64,000 nucleotides of DNA from SAR324 cluster bacterium REDSEA-S27_B3 (GTDB taxonomy: Bacteria; SAR324; NAC60-12). The translations under genes and the position numbers were made by a program. Where the stretch lies: positions 76,567-140,566 of the forward strand of contig LUQO01000002.1 of NCBI GenBank assembly GCA_001627865.1, in the 5' to 3' direction. Numbering within the stretch: the stretch's first letter is position 1; every line of letters begins with the position of its first letter. Below are positions 51,430 to 58,934 of this stretch, piece after piece. The notes beneath the pieces were generated by a model. The model was not told the origin of the DNA. It did no database searches and saw only the letters and a program-made list of their open reading frames with translations.

Positions 51430-52773
51430 ATGCTGAAGATGAAGCAGGCTGCTGAACAGGTTTTGTTTCTGGCAGAAAAAAAGAGACTTAAAGATACAGA
51501 TGTTGTAGTTGAGCACAATGAATCGCTTGATCTGGAAATTCAGGAAGGCAAAGTGGAAAAAGTAGAGCAGTCCACCAGCCTTGGACTGGGAGTGAGGGTG
51601 CTTGATGAAGGACGAACCGGGCTTGCCTCCACAGAAAGGCTGACTCCGGAATCAATCGGCCTTGCGTTTGAAAATGCCTGTGAAAATGCAAAACTTCAGG
51701 ATCCCACAGAAGTGGTGATGCTGGACGCACCACCTGTAATTCCGGACACTGCCTCACTTGAGCTTTACAATCCGGAACTTGATCAGCTGAATTCGGAGCA
51801 GCTGACCGAACTTGGATTGTCAATAGAAGACACAGTAAAATCAGCAGACAAACGCGTAGTTTCAATTCCGTATCTTGGGGTTTCACGAGGAAGAAGTGAA
51901 TCACTATTGCTTTCCAGCAGAGGCGTATTCTGTACTCAACAGTCGAATGAAGTTGCCGCATGGTGTGGACCTCTCCTGCAGGAAGGAGAATCAAGGAAGT
52001 CCGGAATGAAAATTATACATCGGCGTGAATGGGATCCGAACGCCGGGAAACGAGTTGGCGAAGAAGCAGTGGAAAGAGCGGTGGAACTGCTGAATGCCTC
52101 ACCGATTCAAAGTGGATCGATACCAGTGGTATTGGATGAATACACCGCCCCGAGTTTTCTGGCAATGTACTTCAGGGCTTTTTCAGCAGAAGCGGCACAG
52201 AAAGGCATGTCGCGCCTGAAAGGAAAACTGGGACAAAAAATTGCCGTTCCTGAGTTGTCTCTGCTGGATGATCCGCATCGTCCCGGCGGGAATCGTTCCT
52301 GTTTTCTGGACTCTGAAGGATTTTTAACAAAACCGTTTCATCTGATAGAAAACGGTGTTTTCAGCAATTTTTTGTATCACGTCGAGTCCGCACGCAAGGA
52401 AAACAAGACCTCAACCGGACATGCCTCACGCGGATATTCCGGGGGAATCGGTACACGTTCTCACAACCTGATTTGGCCTACTGGTGAACACACTCTGGAA
52501 CAGCTTTGCGGGCTGGAGAAAAAATGTTTGCTGGTAACAGAGCTGGAAGGTCAGGCCGGATGCAATCCGGTCAGTGGAGATATTTCGATTGGAGTGCAGG
52601 GCTTTCTGATGAAAAACGGACGGAGAGTTCAACCAGTGGACAGTGTTACTGTTGCCGGAAATTTTTTTGATGTGTTAAACAACATCCGAGGATGCGGAAA
52701 TGTGTATCAGCCTGAACTAACCCATTTATACATTCCGGCCCTGCTGATTGAGGGGCTGACTGTTTCCGGATGA
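51430..52773 (+). CDS. PmbA/TldE-like metalloprotease family protein
   Basis: 447 residues of the TldD/PmbA family: TDVVVEHNESLDLEIQEGKV, SLGLGVRVLDEGRTGLAST, VVLDEYTAPSFLAMYFRAF, DDPHRPGGNRSCFLDSEGF, SRGYSGGIGTRSHNL, and LEGQAGCNPVSGDISIGVQG. TldD is the subunit with the HExxxH zinc motif; this protein lacks it, so it is the PmbA/TldE partner. Involved in peptide maturation and degradation of unfolded peptides. No TldD is in the window. The next gene follows 4 bases after its stop. Confidence 0.88.
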   Translation: MLKMKQAAEQVLFLAEKKRLKDTDVVVEHNESLDLEIQEGKVEKVEQSTSLGLGVRVLDEGRTGLASTERLTPESIGLAFENACENAKLQDPTEVVMLDAPPVIPDTASLELYNPELDQLNSEQLTELGLSIEDTVKSADKRVVSIPYLGVSRGRSESLLLSSRGVFCTQQSNEVAAWCGPLLQEGESRKSGMKIIHRREWDPNAGKRVGEEAVERAVELLNASPIQSGSIPVVLDEYTAPSFLAMYFRAFSAEAAQKGMSRLKGKLGQKIAVPELSLLDDPHRPGGNRSCFLDSEGFLTKPFHLIENGVFSNFLYHVESARKENKTSTGHASRGYSGGIGTRSHNLIWPTGEHTLEQLCGLEKKCLLVTELEGQAGCNPVSGDISIGVQGFLMKNGRRVQPVDSVTVAGNFFDVLNNIRGCGNVYQPELTHLYIPALLIEGLTVSG

Positions 52774-52777
52774 GTTG

Positions 52778-53329
52778 ATGAAAATCCGGACTTTTGTGTC
52801 GCTGGAACTTCCTCATACGGTCAGGAAAAAATTGTCCGAACATACAGAATTCATATCCGGACATGACAAACTCCAGCAGATTCGCTGGTTGTCGAAGGAA
52901 AACTACCACCTGACTTTGGCTTTTCTGGGGAATGTTGATTACGTGATGGTCAGCAGTCTGCAATATGCGCTGGAACATAAACTCTGTACCACAAAAGCAG
53001 TTCCATTTAAATTTTCGGAAATCACTCCATTTCCTTTTTCACGATCTCCAAAAATCGCCGCAGCCTTACTTGAACGCACGGATGAATTGATTCAGCTGCA
53101 ACTTAATGTGGCTGATTGCGTACGCAAGATTGGAATTTCAATTGAGAGACGACGCTTTACACCGCATGTGACTCTTGGACGCTTGAAATCCGGTAGTCGA
53201 AAAAGTTTAGCATTTCAGCCGCGGCAAATTAATTTAGAGGGAGTTTCAAAGAAGGTGGTTATCTTCCAAAGTGAACTTAATCCGCAGGGAGCTGTTTACA
53301 CAGCATTGGGAGAGATTTCTTTGGGGTGA
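52778..53329 (+). CDS. thpR: RNA 2',3'-cyclic phosphodiesterase (ThpR/LigT)
   Basis: 183 residues. The two HxT(L) motifs are YHLTLAFLGN and FTPHVTLGRLK, as required by 2H phosphoesterases. N-terminal RTFVSLELPHTVRKKL is typical. The family hydrolyses 2',3'-cyclic phosphate RNA ends, cytosolic. Chosen ATG at 52778 lies 4 bases after the pmbA stop, in an operon with it. Confidence 0.88.
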   Translation: MKIRTFVSLELPHTVRKKLSEHTEFISGHDKLQQIRWLSKENYHLTLAFLGNVDYVMVSSLQYALEHKLCTTKAVPFKFSEITPFPFSRSPKIAAALLERTDELIQLQLNVADCVRKIGISIERRRFTPHVTLGRLKSGSRKSLAFQPRQINLEGVSKKVVIFQSELNPQGAVYTALGEISLG

Positions 53330-53369
53330 TTTCCGGAGGAGTTCCCATGAAAAAGTCGAGGGTGTTTTT

Positions 53370-53588
53370 TTATGTCACAGCGGATTCTTCAGAATGCTTT
53401 TTTCTCTGATTCTGCACAAACTCAATAAAAAAGGCCAGGAAGATTCCCAAGAAAAGGCCTACTACTGAGCCAAGCGAGACAATCAATCTGCGGTTGGGTT
53501 TGATCCTGTGTTTTGGCGGAAAAGCGGCCTGATCGATTTTTACTGAACGCAGTCCATTTTCATTGATATGTATGGAGTTCAGCAGCAA
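53370..53588 (-). pseudogene. Duplicated 3' end of the Wzz-type gene
   Basis: Encodes ALLNSI-like NSIHINENGLRSVKIDQA then AFPPKHRIKPNRRLIVSL and a membrane helix ending in FFIEFVQNQRKKHSEESAVT. This copies residues 410-470 of the upstream Wzz protein and adds what looks like the original cytoplasmic tail. It is in a different frame, so it is not translated as part of the longer protein. Unlikely to be made alone. Confidence 0.75.
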
Positions 53589-53749
53589 TAAAAAAGGCCA
53601 GGAAGATTCCAGAGAAAAGGCCGACTACCGCGCCAAGCGAGACAATCAATCTGCGGTTGGGTTTGATCCTGTGTTTTGGCGGAAAAGCGGCCTGATCGAT
53701 ATTCACGGCGCTCAGTCCTTCTTCCTCTATTTGTATGGAATTCAACAAG
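53424..53749. repeat. 163-bp tandem duplication
   Basis: Two adjacent copies (53424-53586 and 53587-53749), each starting AATAAAAAAGGCCAGGAAG, clearly similar along their length but with scattered differences. 163 is not divisible by 3, so the copies are in different frames. Confidence 0.85.
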
Positions 53750-54996
53750 GCCAGCTCCTCCTGTAAATCACGTAACCCATCAATGAAAGGATCGTCTGAT
53801 CTAATTGATCGAAGACGGTTAAGGTTTTCCTGCAAATCACGTAAACCAGGAATAAAAGGGTCGTCATCAGTTCGAGATTTAAGATTATCTAGTTCCGCAT
53901 CAAGTGCATCATACCCAATGAAGAAAAGTGGTGTTGTTGCTGTGGCTATATCTACGTTCATTTGAGCAATAGGAGAAGAGTCAGTTTTTACTCCATTTTG
54001 TGTTGTCGACTTAACTATCCCGGAAATTGGTTCAACCAATTTCGTTTGCTGAGTAAACCCTGTCATGATTCCCAGTGATTTTGCAGTCTTAGCTGCCTCT
54101 TCATAGCTTTTAATCAGATCATCCTTTCGCTGTTTTGCCATTTGTCTTTTTGATGCGATAGAATATTCAATTTCCTCTATCTTATCCTCCCTTCGCTGTT
54201 TTGCCATTTGTCTTTTTGATGCGATAGAGTATTCAAGTTCATCAATCTGATCTTCCCGTCTCTTTTTGGCTATTTGCCTTTTAGATGCAATTGAGTATTC
54301 AAGTTCATCAATCTGATCTTCCCTCCGCAGCTTTACCATTTGACGCTTGGAACTAATTGTATATTCGATGTCCCTGATCCGGTTTGCAATAGTATTGCGT
54401 GTATTTGCCACCAGACGACTGATGGTTTCTGTGTCAAAGAAGTTAATTAAATCATTCACCCATTCAGCGGCAATTTCAGCATCATGCAGCTCTATGGACA
54501 ATGAGGTGCTTCCATTTACTGTCCCAAGCTCAAACAATTCGGCGAAGCCCGCGTAGATGTCTTCATCTCTTGTTTCCGGAGTTCGTTCCGGAGCAAGCAG
54601 TTCCATCAGATTATTTTCCAGAATAAATTTCTTTTGCAGAGTACGTGAACTAAGATTTTTTTTGAACTCATCAAAAACTCCTGCTGGGGTTATTACGGAA
54701 ATACCTTCCGCTCCAGGAATGTTCAATGCCTGTATATCTTTCACAGTTGGCGGTAGCATAAATGCTTCGACTTTGTAAACAGGAGGTTGCAGCAGCGCAT
54801 ACACTATGGAGCCTAAAGCTGCCACAACTGTCACAGCGATAACCAGCCATTTCCTGTTCCATAGAGTAAGCCAAAGTTCATATAAGTCTATGGTGTCATC
54901 TTCAAACTGCTGGGGATAAGGTGCGGGATAGGGGACAGTTTGAGCAGTTTGCGGATGCTCCTGTCCGGAAGAATTTTTGGAGTCTGTTTGTGCCAT
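53560..54996 (-). CDS. Wzz/GumC-type polysaccharide chain-length determinant protein
   Basis: 478 residues. Cytoplasmic N-terminus is Pro/Gln-rich (YPAPYPQQFEDD); first membrane helix WLVIAVTVVAALGSIVYALL; long periplasmic coiled coil; second helix LIVSLGAVVGLFSGIFLAFF preceded by the Pro-rich PPKHRIKPNRR. These are Wzz features controlling length of O-antigen or other surface glycans. The coil contains four 22-residue repeats (IDELEYSIASKRQMAKQRRE) and two PFIxGLRDLQExL repeats. The tail after the last helix is only AAELHTYQ because of the 163-bp duplication. Relatives usually end with a charged tail like the one in the duplicate copy. Confidence 0.85.
   Translation of the reverse strand: MAQTDSKNSSGQEHPQTAQTVPYPAPYPQQFEDDTIDLYELWLTLWNRKWLVIAVTVVAALGSIVYALLQPPVYKVEAFMLPPTVKDIQALNIPGAEGISVITPAGVFDEFKKNLSSRTLQKKFILENNLMELLAPERTPETRDEDIYAGFAELFELGTVNGSTSLSIELHDAEIAAEWVNDLINFFDTETISRLVANTRNTIANRIRDIEYTISSKRQMVKLRREDQIDELEYSIASKRQIAKKRREDQIDELEYSIASKRQMAKQRREDKIEEIEYSIASKRQMAKQRKDDLIKSYEEAAKTAKSLGIMTGFTQQTKLVEPISGIVKSTTQNGVKTDSSPIAQMNVDIATATTPLFFIGYDALDAELDNLKSRTDDDPFIPGLRDLQENLNRLRSIRSDDPFIDGLRDLQEELALLNSIQIEEEGLSAVNIDQAAFPPKHRIKPNRRLIVSLGAVVGLFSGIFLAFFIAAELHTYQ
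54120..54375. repeat. 66-bp tandem coding repeats in the Wzz coiled coil
   Basis: Four imperfect 66-bp units, the two nearest 54120 being most alike. They code for 22-residue helical units E-L/I-EYSIASKRQMAKQRRE-D. Confidence 0.85.
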
Positions 54997-55143
54997 TGCA
55001 ATTTTTTAAAGAAGGTCGAAATTGAAAAGAGCGGCTGTTCCCGCAGCAATTTCTGGAAGAGTTAAGATTTTATTTTCATAAGACTAATTTAAATGAAAAC
55101 AGCTGGAAAACAGCAATCAAGTAATTAAGTACAGGGGGAAATT

Positions 55144-56088
55144 CTAGCTGAATTTTTTCTGGGAGGCAATTGAATTCTGAATTTCCGGAATTGTTACATA
55201 CTCAAGATAGCGCAGAATTTGACCAAGCAGCAGCGGGAATCTCTGCTGCATCAGCAAAGCAATTTCCAGCTGTTGTTCTGTAATAGAACCGCTTCGTAGC
55301 AACATGCCGCCCAATTTACGCTTTGAAGATGTTACGGAAGATAAGTGGTTTTTCAGTTTTGACATCGGTTTGAGAATGGCAGTCTTCCATACTGAAGTTT
55401 GCTTGAGGAGTATCTCAATGACCTGTGATCTGTTTGTCGCATCAATACGCTCCAGTGCTTTGATTGCTGCCGCGGAGGTTTCTATGGAGGTATTCATCAC
55501 AAAAGGAAACAAATACCGATTTACCTTTTTAATACCGCATTGGCCTAGAGCCTGTATCACATCAGTCTGTTTCGAGGGATCAGAGTTCTGCAGCAGATGC
55601 AGCAGATAATTAACCCCACCGTTATCTTTCTTTGCAGCAATTGCTTCCAGTGCAACCTGACGCACATATTGATTTTCTGAGAGTTCAACACAGTTAATCA
55701 ATTCTTCAAGTGACAGATAGGTGGTCTGACGGTTGACTTTGATTTTTTCATCATTTTCCTGTGGAACAGTTATTTTTTCCCACCATGGCCTGGAAGGTTG
55801 TGTTTGCTGCTGTTTCTTTTTATTAAAAACCGAAGTAAATTTTTGTCTTAAATTTGAGGCCCTGCCGGCAGTTTTTTTGCCCACATGTGAAGTTTGAAAG
55901 GCATTCATTTTCTGCAACAGCTGATATGCTTCTGTCACCTGTCGGAATTTTTTTGCACTCCCATTTCCTGAAGCCTTGTCAGGATGGTAGCGCATTACAG
56001 ACTGGCGGTATGCCTGTTTCAGCTGCTGAGGAGTCACTCCGGGCTCCACACCAAGTTCATAATAAGGATTTAGTGTTTGTTGTTCCAT
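55144..56088 (-). CDS. J-domain protein with HEAT-like repeats and MshEN-like C-terminus
   Basis: 314 residues. An N-terminal J domain (about 5-70) has PYYELGVEPGVTPQQLKQAY and the HPD motif at 35-37, so it can stimulate a DnaK-type Hsp70. The middle (about 130-245) is HEAT-like: YVRQVALEAIAAKKDNGGVN-YLLHLL and IETSAAAIKALERIDA. The C-terminus (GGMLLRSGSITEQQLEIALL then GQILRYLEYVTI) resembles the GspE/MshE N-terminal domain. The combination suggests a scaffold linking chaperones to a secretion or pilus ATPase-like partner, but that is inference. Downstream is the Wzz gene. Confidence 0.75.
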   Translation of the reverse strand: MEQQTLNPYYELGVEPGVTPQQLKQAYRQSVMRYHPDKASGNGSAKKFRQVTEAYQLLQKMNAFQTSHVGKKTAGRASNLRQKFTSVFNKKKQQQTQPSRPWWEKITVPQENDEKIKVNRQTTYLSLEELINCVELSENQYVRQVALEAIAAKKDNGGVNYLLHLLQNSDPSKQTDVIQALGQCGIKKVNRYLFPFVMNTSIETSAAAIKALERIDATNRSQVIEILLKQTSVWKTAILKPMSKLKNHLSSVTSSKRKLGGMLLRSGSITEQQLEIALLMQQRFPLLLGQILRYLEYVTIPEIQNSIASQKKFS

Positions 56089-56177
56089 GACTTATGTTAC
56101 GAATAATTTGCAAAAAACCTTATACTGTACTTTTTGCAAAACACAGTCCAATTTGATTTTGGCTTATTCTGAAAGAG

Positions 56178-57185
56178 TCAGGAAACAGAAAATTTTACTT
56201 CCGGATGGAGCTTCAAAAACTTCCGTGTTGTTTCTTCATGATCAACAGCAAGCGCTTGCGGATTTTCTCCTTTTGAAACCCTGAGGAGATTGTCCAGCGC
56301 GTTGCTGATAGTGCGGATATAGCACTCCCTGTCCGGAGCACTGTGTGGAGTCAGTACAACATTATCAAGCTTGCAAAGGGGAGAATTTTCATGGAGTGGC
56401 TCCTCCTCAAAAACATCAAGTCCTGCGCCGGAAATTTTTCCTGAAGTCAAAGCCTCATAAATCGCTTCTTCATCTTGAATATCACCGCGTGAGGCATTGA
56501 TCAGCAATGAGTCTGCTTTCATTTTGCTGAGGGATTTTTGATTTATGATTTGGCTAGTGTAACTGGTTTTCGGCACATGGTAACTGAGAATGTCGGATTG
56601 CTGCAGCAAATCCTCCGGAAATACATATTCCAGCCCCATTTCATTTTCAGCTTCAGTTTGTCGCACGACATCAAAGTAGATGATTTTTACACCAAAAGCA
56701 GATGCCCGTTGTGCAAGAGCTTTCCCGGTGTTTCCAAGACCAAAAATTCCTAGAATTTTCCCGGAAAGACCACGGTTTTGGTATTTTAAACAAGTCCATG
56801 GACCTTGTGTTACAGATTTGTGATGGAAGAGCAGCTGACGGTAGAGCGCCAGAATCAGCATCAATACATGCTCAGCCACAGATTCTGCGTTTGCGCCGTT
56901 GTTGTTGGCAACATACACGTTGTGCTGTTTTGCTTTTGCCAGATCAATATGTTCAAATCCGGCGCTTAATGTTTGAATTATCTGCAGCTTGCGCGCACAT
57001 TCATATTGAGAATCGTTGAGATTTATCTTCTGCCCGATAACAGCGTCGGCCTCAGCAAGCTGTCTATTCAGGTTTTCATCAGGACTTGAAAAATCAACCA
57101 GCCTCATGGAAAAAGAGTCCGGCGCCTCGGCCTTTAGTGTTTCAAACAGCCATTCGTACTCAGTGTTAACAAGAATATTGAACAT
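56178..57185 (-). CDS. D-isomer-specific 2-hydroxyacid dehydrogenase
   Basis: 335 residues with Rossmann motif KILGIFGLGNTGKALAQRA, catalytic Arg in INASRGDIQDEEAI, Glu in VFEEEPLHENSPLC and His in LTPHSAPDR. Substrate half ends QTLSAGFEHIDL. Distinct from the member at 5255 in sequence. Catalyses reversible NAD(P)H reduction of a 2-oxoacid such as phosphoglycerate-like, glyoxylate or pyruvate; substrate not clear. It lies downstream of the beta-barrel gene and may share its transcript (9-base gap). Confidence 0.87.
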   Translation of the reverse strand: MFNILVNTEYEWLFETLKAEAPDSFSMRLVDFSSPDENLNRQLAEADAVIGQKINLNDSQYECARKLQIIQTLSAGFEHIDLAKAKQHNVYVANNNGANAESVAEHVLMLILALYRQLLFHHKSVTQGPWTCLKYQNRGLSGKILGIFGLGNTGKALAQRASAFGVKIIYFDVVRQTEAENEMGLEYVFPEDLLQQSDILSYHVPKTSYTSQIINQKSLSKMKADSLLINASRGDIQDEEAIYEALTSGKISGAGLDVFEEEPLHENSPLCKLDNVVLTPHSAPDRECYIRTISNALDNLLRVSKGENPQALAVDHEETTRKFLKLHPEVKFSVS

Positions 57186-57194
57186 CAGGAATTT

Positions 57195-57797
57195 CTAAAA
57201 TGTATATCCGATGCCGATGCCGTATTCTGTTGATTGCAAAGCAACATTCTTACGCTCGCCGTCACGCAAAACCGTAAGCTCATCAAAAGTCAACTCCCTG
57301 CGCTGATAAAACAGCAGAACATCCATGTTGCCGTAAATAATGCCTGATCCAAAAAAATAACCCATTCCGCTTATGGAATCTGCTTCACTTGATTCCGGAT
57401 TACCTTTTACATCGCCCTGTCCACTTACAGGAAACCTGGTGGAGGCCTCAAACAGCAGAGATATTGTTCTGGTGAGTTCAAATCCGGAATAAGCTGCACC
57501 TAATTGCAGCAAGTGTGCGCGGAACACTCCTGTATATGCTTCAGTTGATGAGTCGGGATCTTTGATCCTGGCATTGAAATATGAATATCCAAAATCCAGC
57601 TGAGTGCTTTTGGATACAGGCATCACGAAGGCCAGTACAACTTCAGATGTGCTGAGTTTTGAATTCTCAAATCCATCGGTGACGCTGCTCATGCTGACAG
57701 GAAATAGAAAACGCAATTTAGCTTTCACCGCCCACGCCTGTGTTGCGAAGCACAACAGGCAAACAGTGAGCAATAATTTTTTAGACACAACGGTCAT
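57195..57797 (-). CDS. Small outer-membrane beta-barrel protein
   Basis: 200 residues. Signal peptide KKLLLTVCLLCFATQAWA; mature part has alternating hydrophobic strands (TQLDFGYSYFNARI, HLLQLGAAYSGFELT) and ends in YTF, the C-terminal aromatic signal for outer-membrane insertion. Eight strands or so would fit. No family is recognised. Confidence 0.65.
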   Translation of the reverse strand: MTVVSKKLLLTVCLLCFATQAWAVKAKLRFLFPVSMSSVTDGFENSKLSTSEVVLAFVMPVSKSTQLDFGYSYFNARIKDPDSSTEAYTGVFRAHLLQLGAAYSGFELTRTISLLFEASTRFPVSGQGDVKGNPESSEADSISGMGYFFGSGIIYGNMDVLLFYQRRELTFDELTVLRDGERKNVALQSTEYGIGIGYTF

Positions 57798-57940
57798 GAA
57801 TTCTCATCATAATTTCATTTTGTTTAAAAATGGTTTACGCGACAGCATCGATTTTGCAAATTACTGACTGGTCTTGAGAATTTTCTCAAATTTCCTAAAA
57901 TGTTTTTCCCAGCCATAATTATTTCCAGCAGAGATCCATA

Positions 57941-58294
57941 ATGAAAAACAGCGCCGAAACAGATCATCGTCCCTGGGGCTTCTACACAGTTCTTGCTGAT
58001 GAACCGGACCACAAAGTCAAACGAATCGTAGTTTATCCCGGCAAGCGTCTCAGTCTGCAAAAACATCAAAAGAGGTCAGAGCACTGGTATGTTGTGTCCG
58101 GTGAAGGAATCGTAACACTTGATGGACAACGACTCAACAAAAAAGGGGGTGAGTCAGTTAATATTCCATGCGGATCAACACACCGCATTGAAAATACCGG
58201 CACTTCCGATTTATGTTTCATTGAGGTGCAGACCGGTGATTATTTCGGAGAGGATGATATTGAGCGTCTGGAAGATGATTACGGAAGGAGCTGA
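57941..58294 (+). CDS. Cupin, type II mannose-6-phosphate isomerase-like
   Basis: 117 residues of the ManC/M6PI C-terminal cupin: RPWGFYTVL, VKRIVVYPGKRLSLQKHQKR-SEHWYVVSGEG and VNIPCGSTHRIENTG. His residues in the HxH and HxxEHW-type motifs bind the metal. It is a stand-alone domain, without the nucleotidyltransferase half of GMP-type bifunctional enzymes. Likely sugar-phosphate isomerisation; physiological substrate unproved. Confidence 0.83.
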   Translation: MKNSAETDHRPWGFYTVLADEPDHKVKRIVVYPGKRLSLQKHQKRSEHWYVVSGEGIVTLDGQRLNKKGGESVNIPCGSTHRIENTGTSDLCFIEVQTGDYFGEDDIERLEDDYGRS

Positions 58295-58386
58295 GGAAAT
58301 TCATTAAAGCTACAGCCTGTAATACAACTCATTCCTTTGATGGCTCAGATTTAGTTTTGTGCTAAATAATTGTTAGCAGCAACACT

Positions 58387-58932
58387 CTAATCCAGACAGG
58401 TGATATGCGGCAGTTCACGGTATTTTTCCGCGTAATCAAGTCCGTACCCAACCACAAAACGATCCTCAATTTCGAAGCCGATATATTTAACTTCCACCTG
58501 AACCTTATCCGGAATCTTTTTGTTCAGCAGGGCACAGATTTCCAGTGAATTCGGTTTTTGCAACTGAAGATCCTCACTGATATGTTTCAATGTCAGTCCG
58601 GTATCAAAGATATCTTCAACTACAAGAACATCCTTTCCGCTCAAATCAAGATTATGCATCAGGATTACTTCGCCGCTGCTTACACGTTGATCTTTGTAGC
58701 TGGAAGCATGCATAAAGCAGATATGACAGGGAATGCTTAGATGACGCACAAGGTCAGCCAGAAACATGAAGGCGCCGTTAAGCACACCCACCAGATGCAA
58801 TTCCCGCCCCTGATAATCAGCGGATATCTCATGTCCTAACTGTTCCACTCGGCTGTAGATTTCCTCTCGGGAAATCAGAACCTCTTTTGAGAAAATATCT
58901 ATTTTTTCCTCATTGGCGGAACTCGTATTCAT
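58387..58932 (-). CDS. hpt: Hypoxanthine phosphoribosyltransferase
   Basis: 181 residues. PRPP-binding loop DVLVVEDIFDTGLTLKHI and the first-box HLVGVLNGAFMFLADLVRHL are clear; KYIGFEIEDRFVVGYGLDYA is the C-terminal purine box. Salvages hypoxanthine/guanine to nucleotides with PRPP. Its start is 2 bases from the upstream protease stop, so they share an operon. Confidence 0.92.
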   Translation of the reverse strand: MNTSSANEEKIDIFSKEVLISREEIYSRVEQLGHEISADYQGRELHLVGVLNGAFMFLADLVRHLSIPCHICFMHASSYKDQRVSSGEVILMHNLDLSGKDVLVVEDIFDTGLTLKHISEDLQLQKPNSLEICALLNKKIPDKVQVEVKYIGFEIEDRFVVGYGLDYAEKYRELPHITCLD

Positions 58933-58934
58933 GC

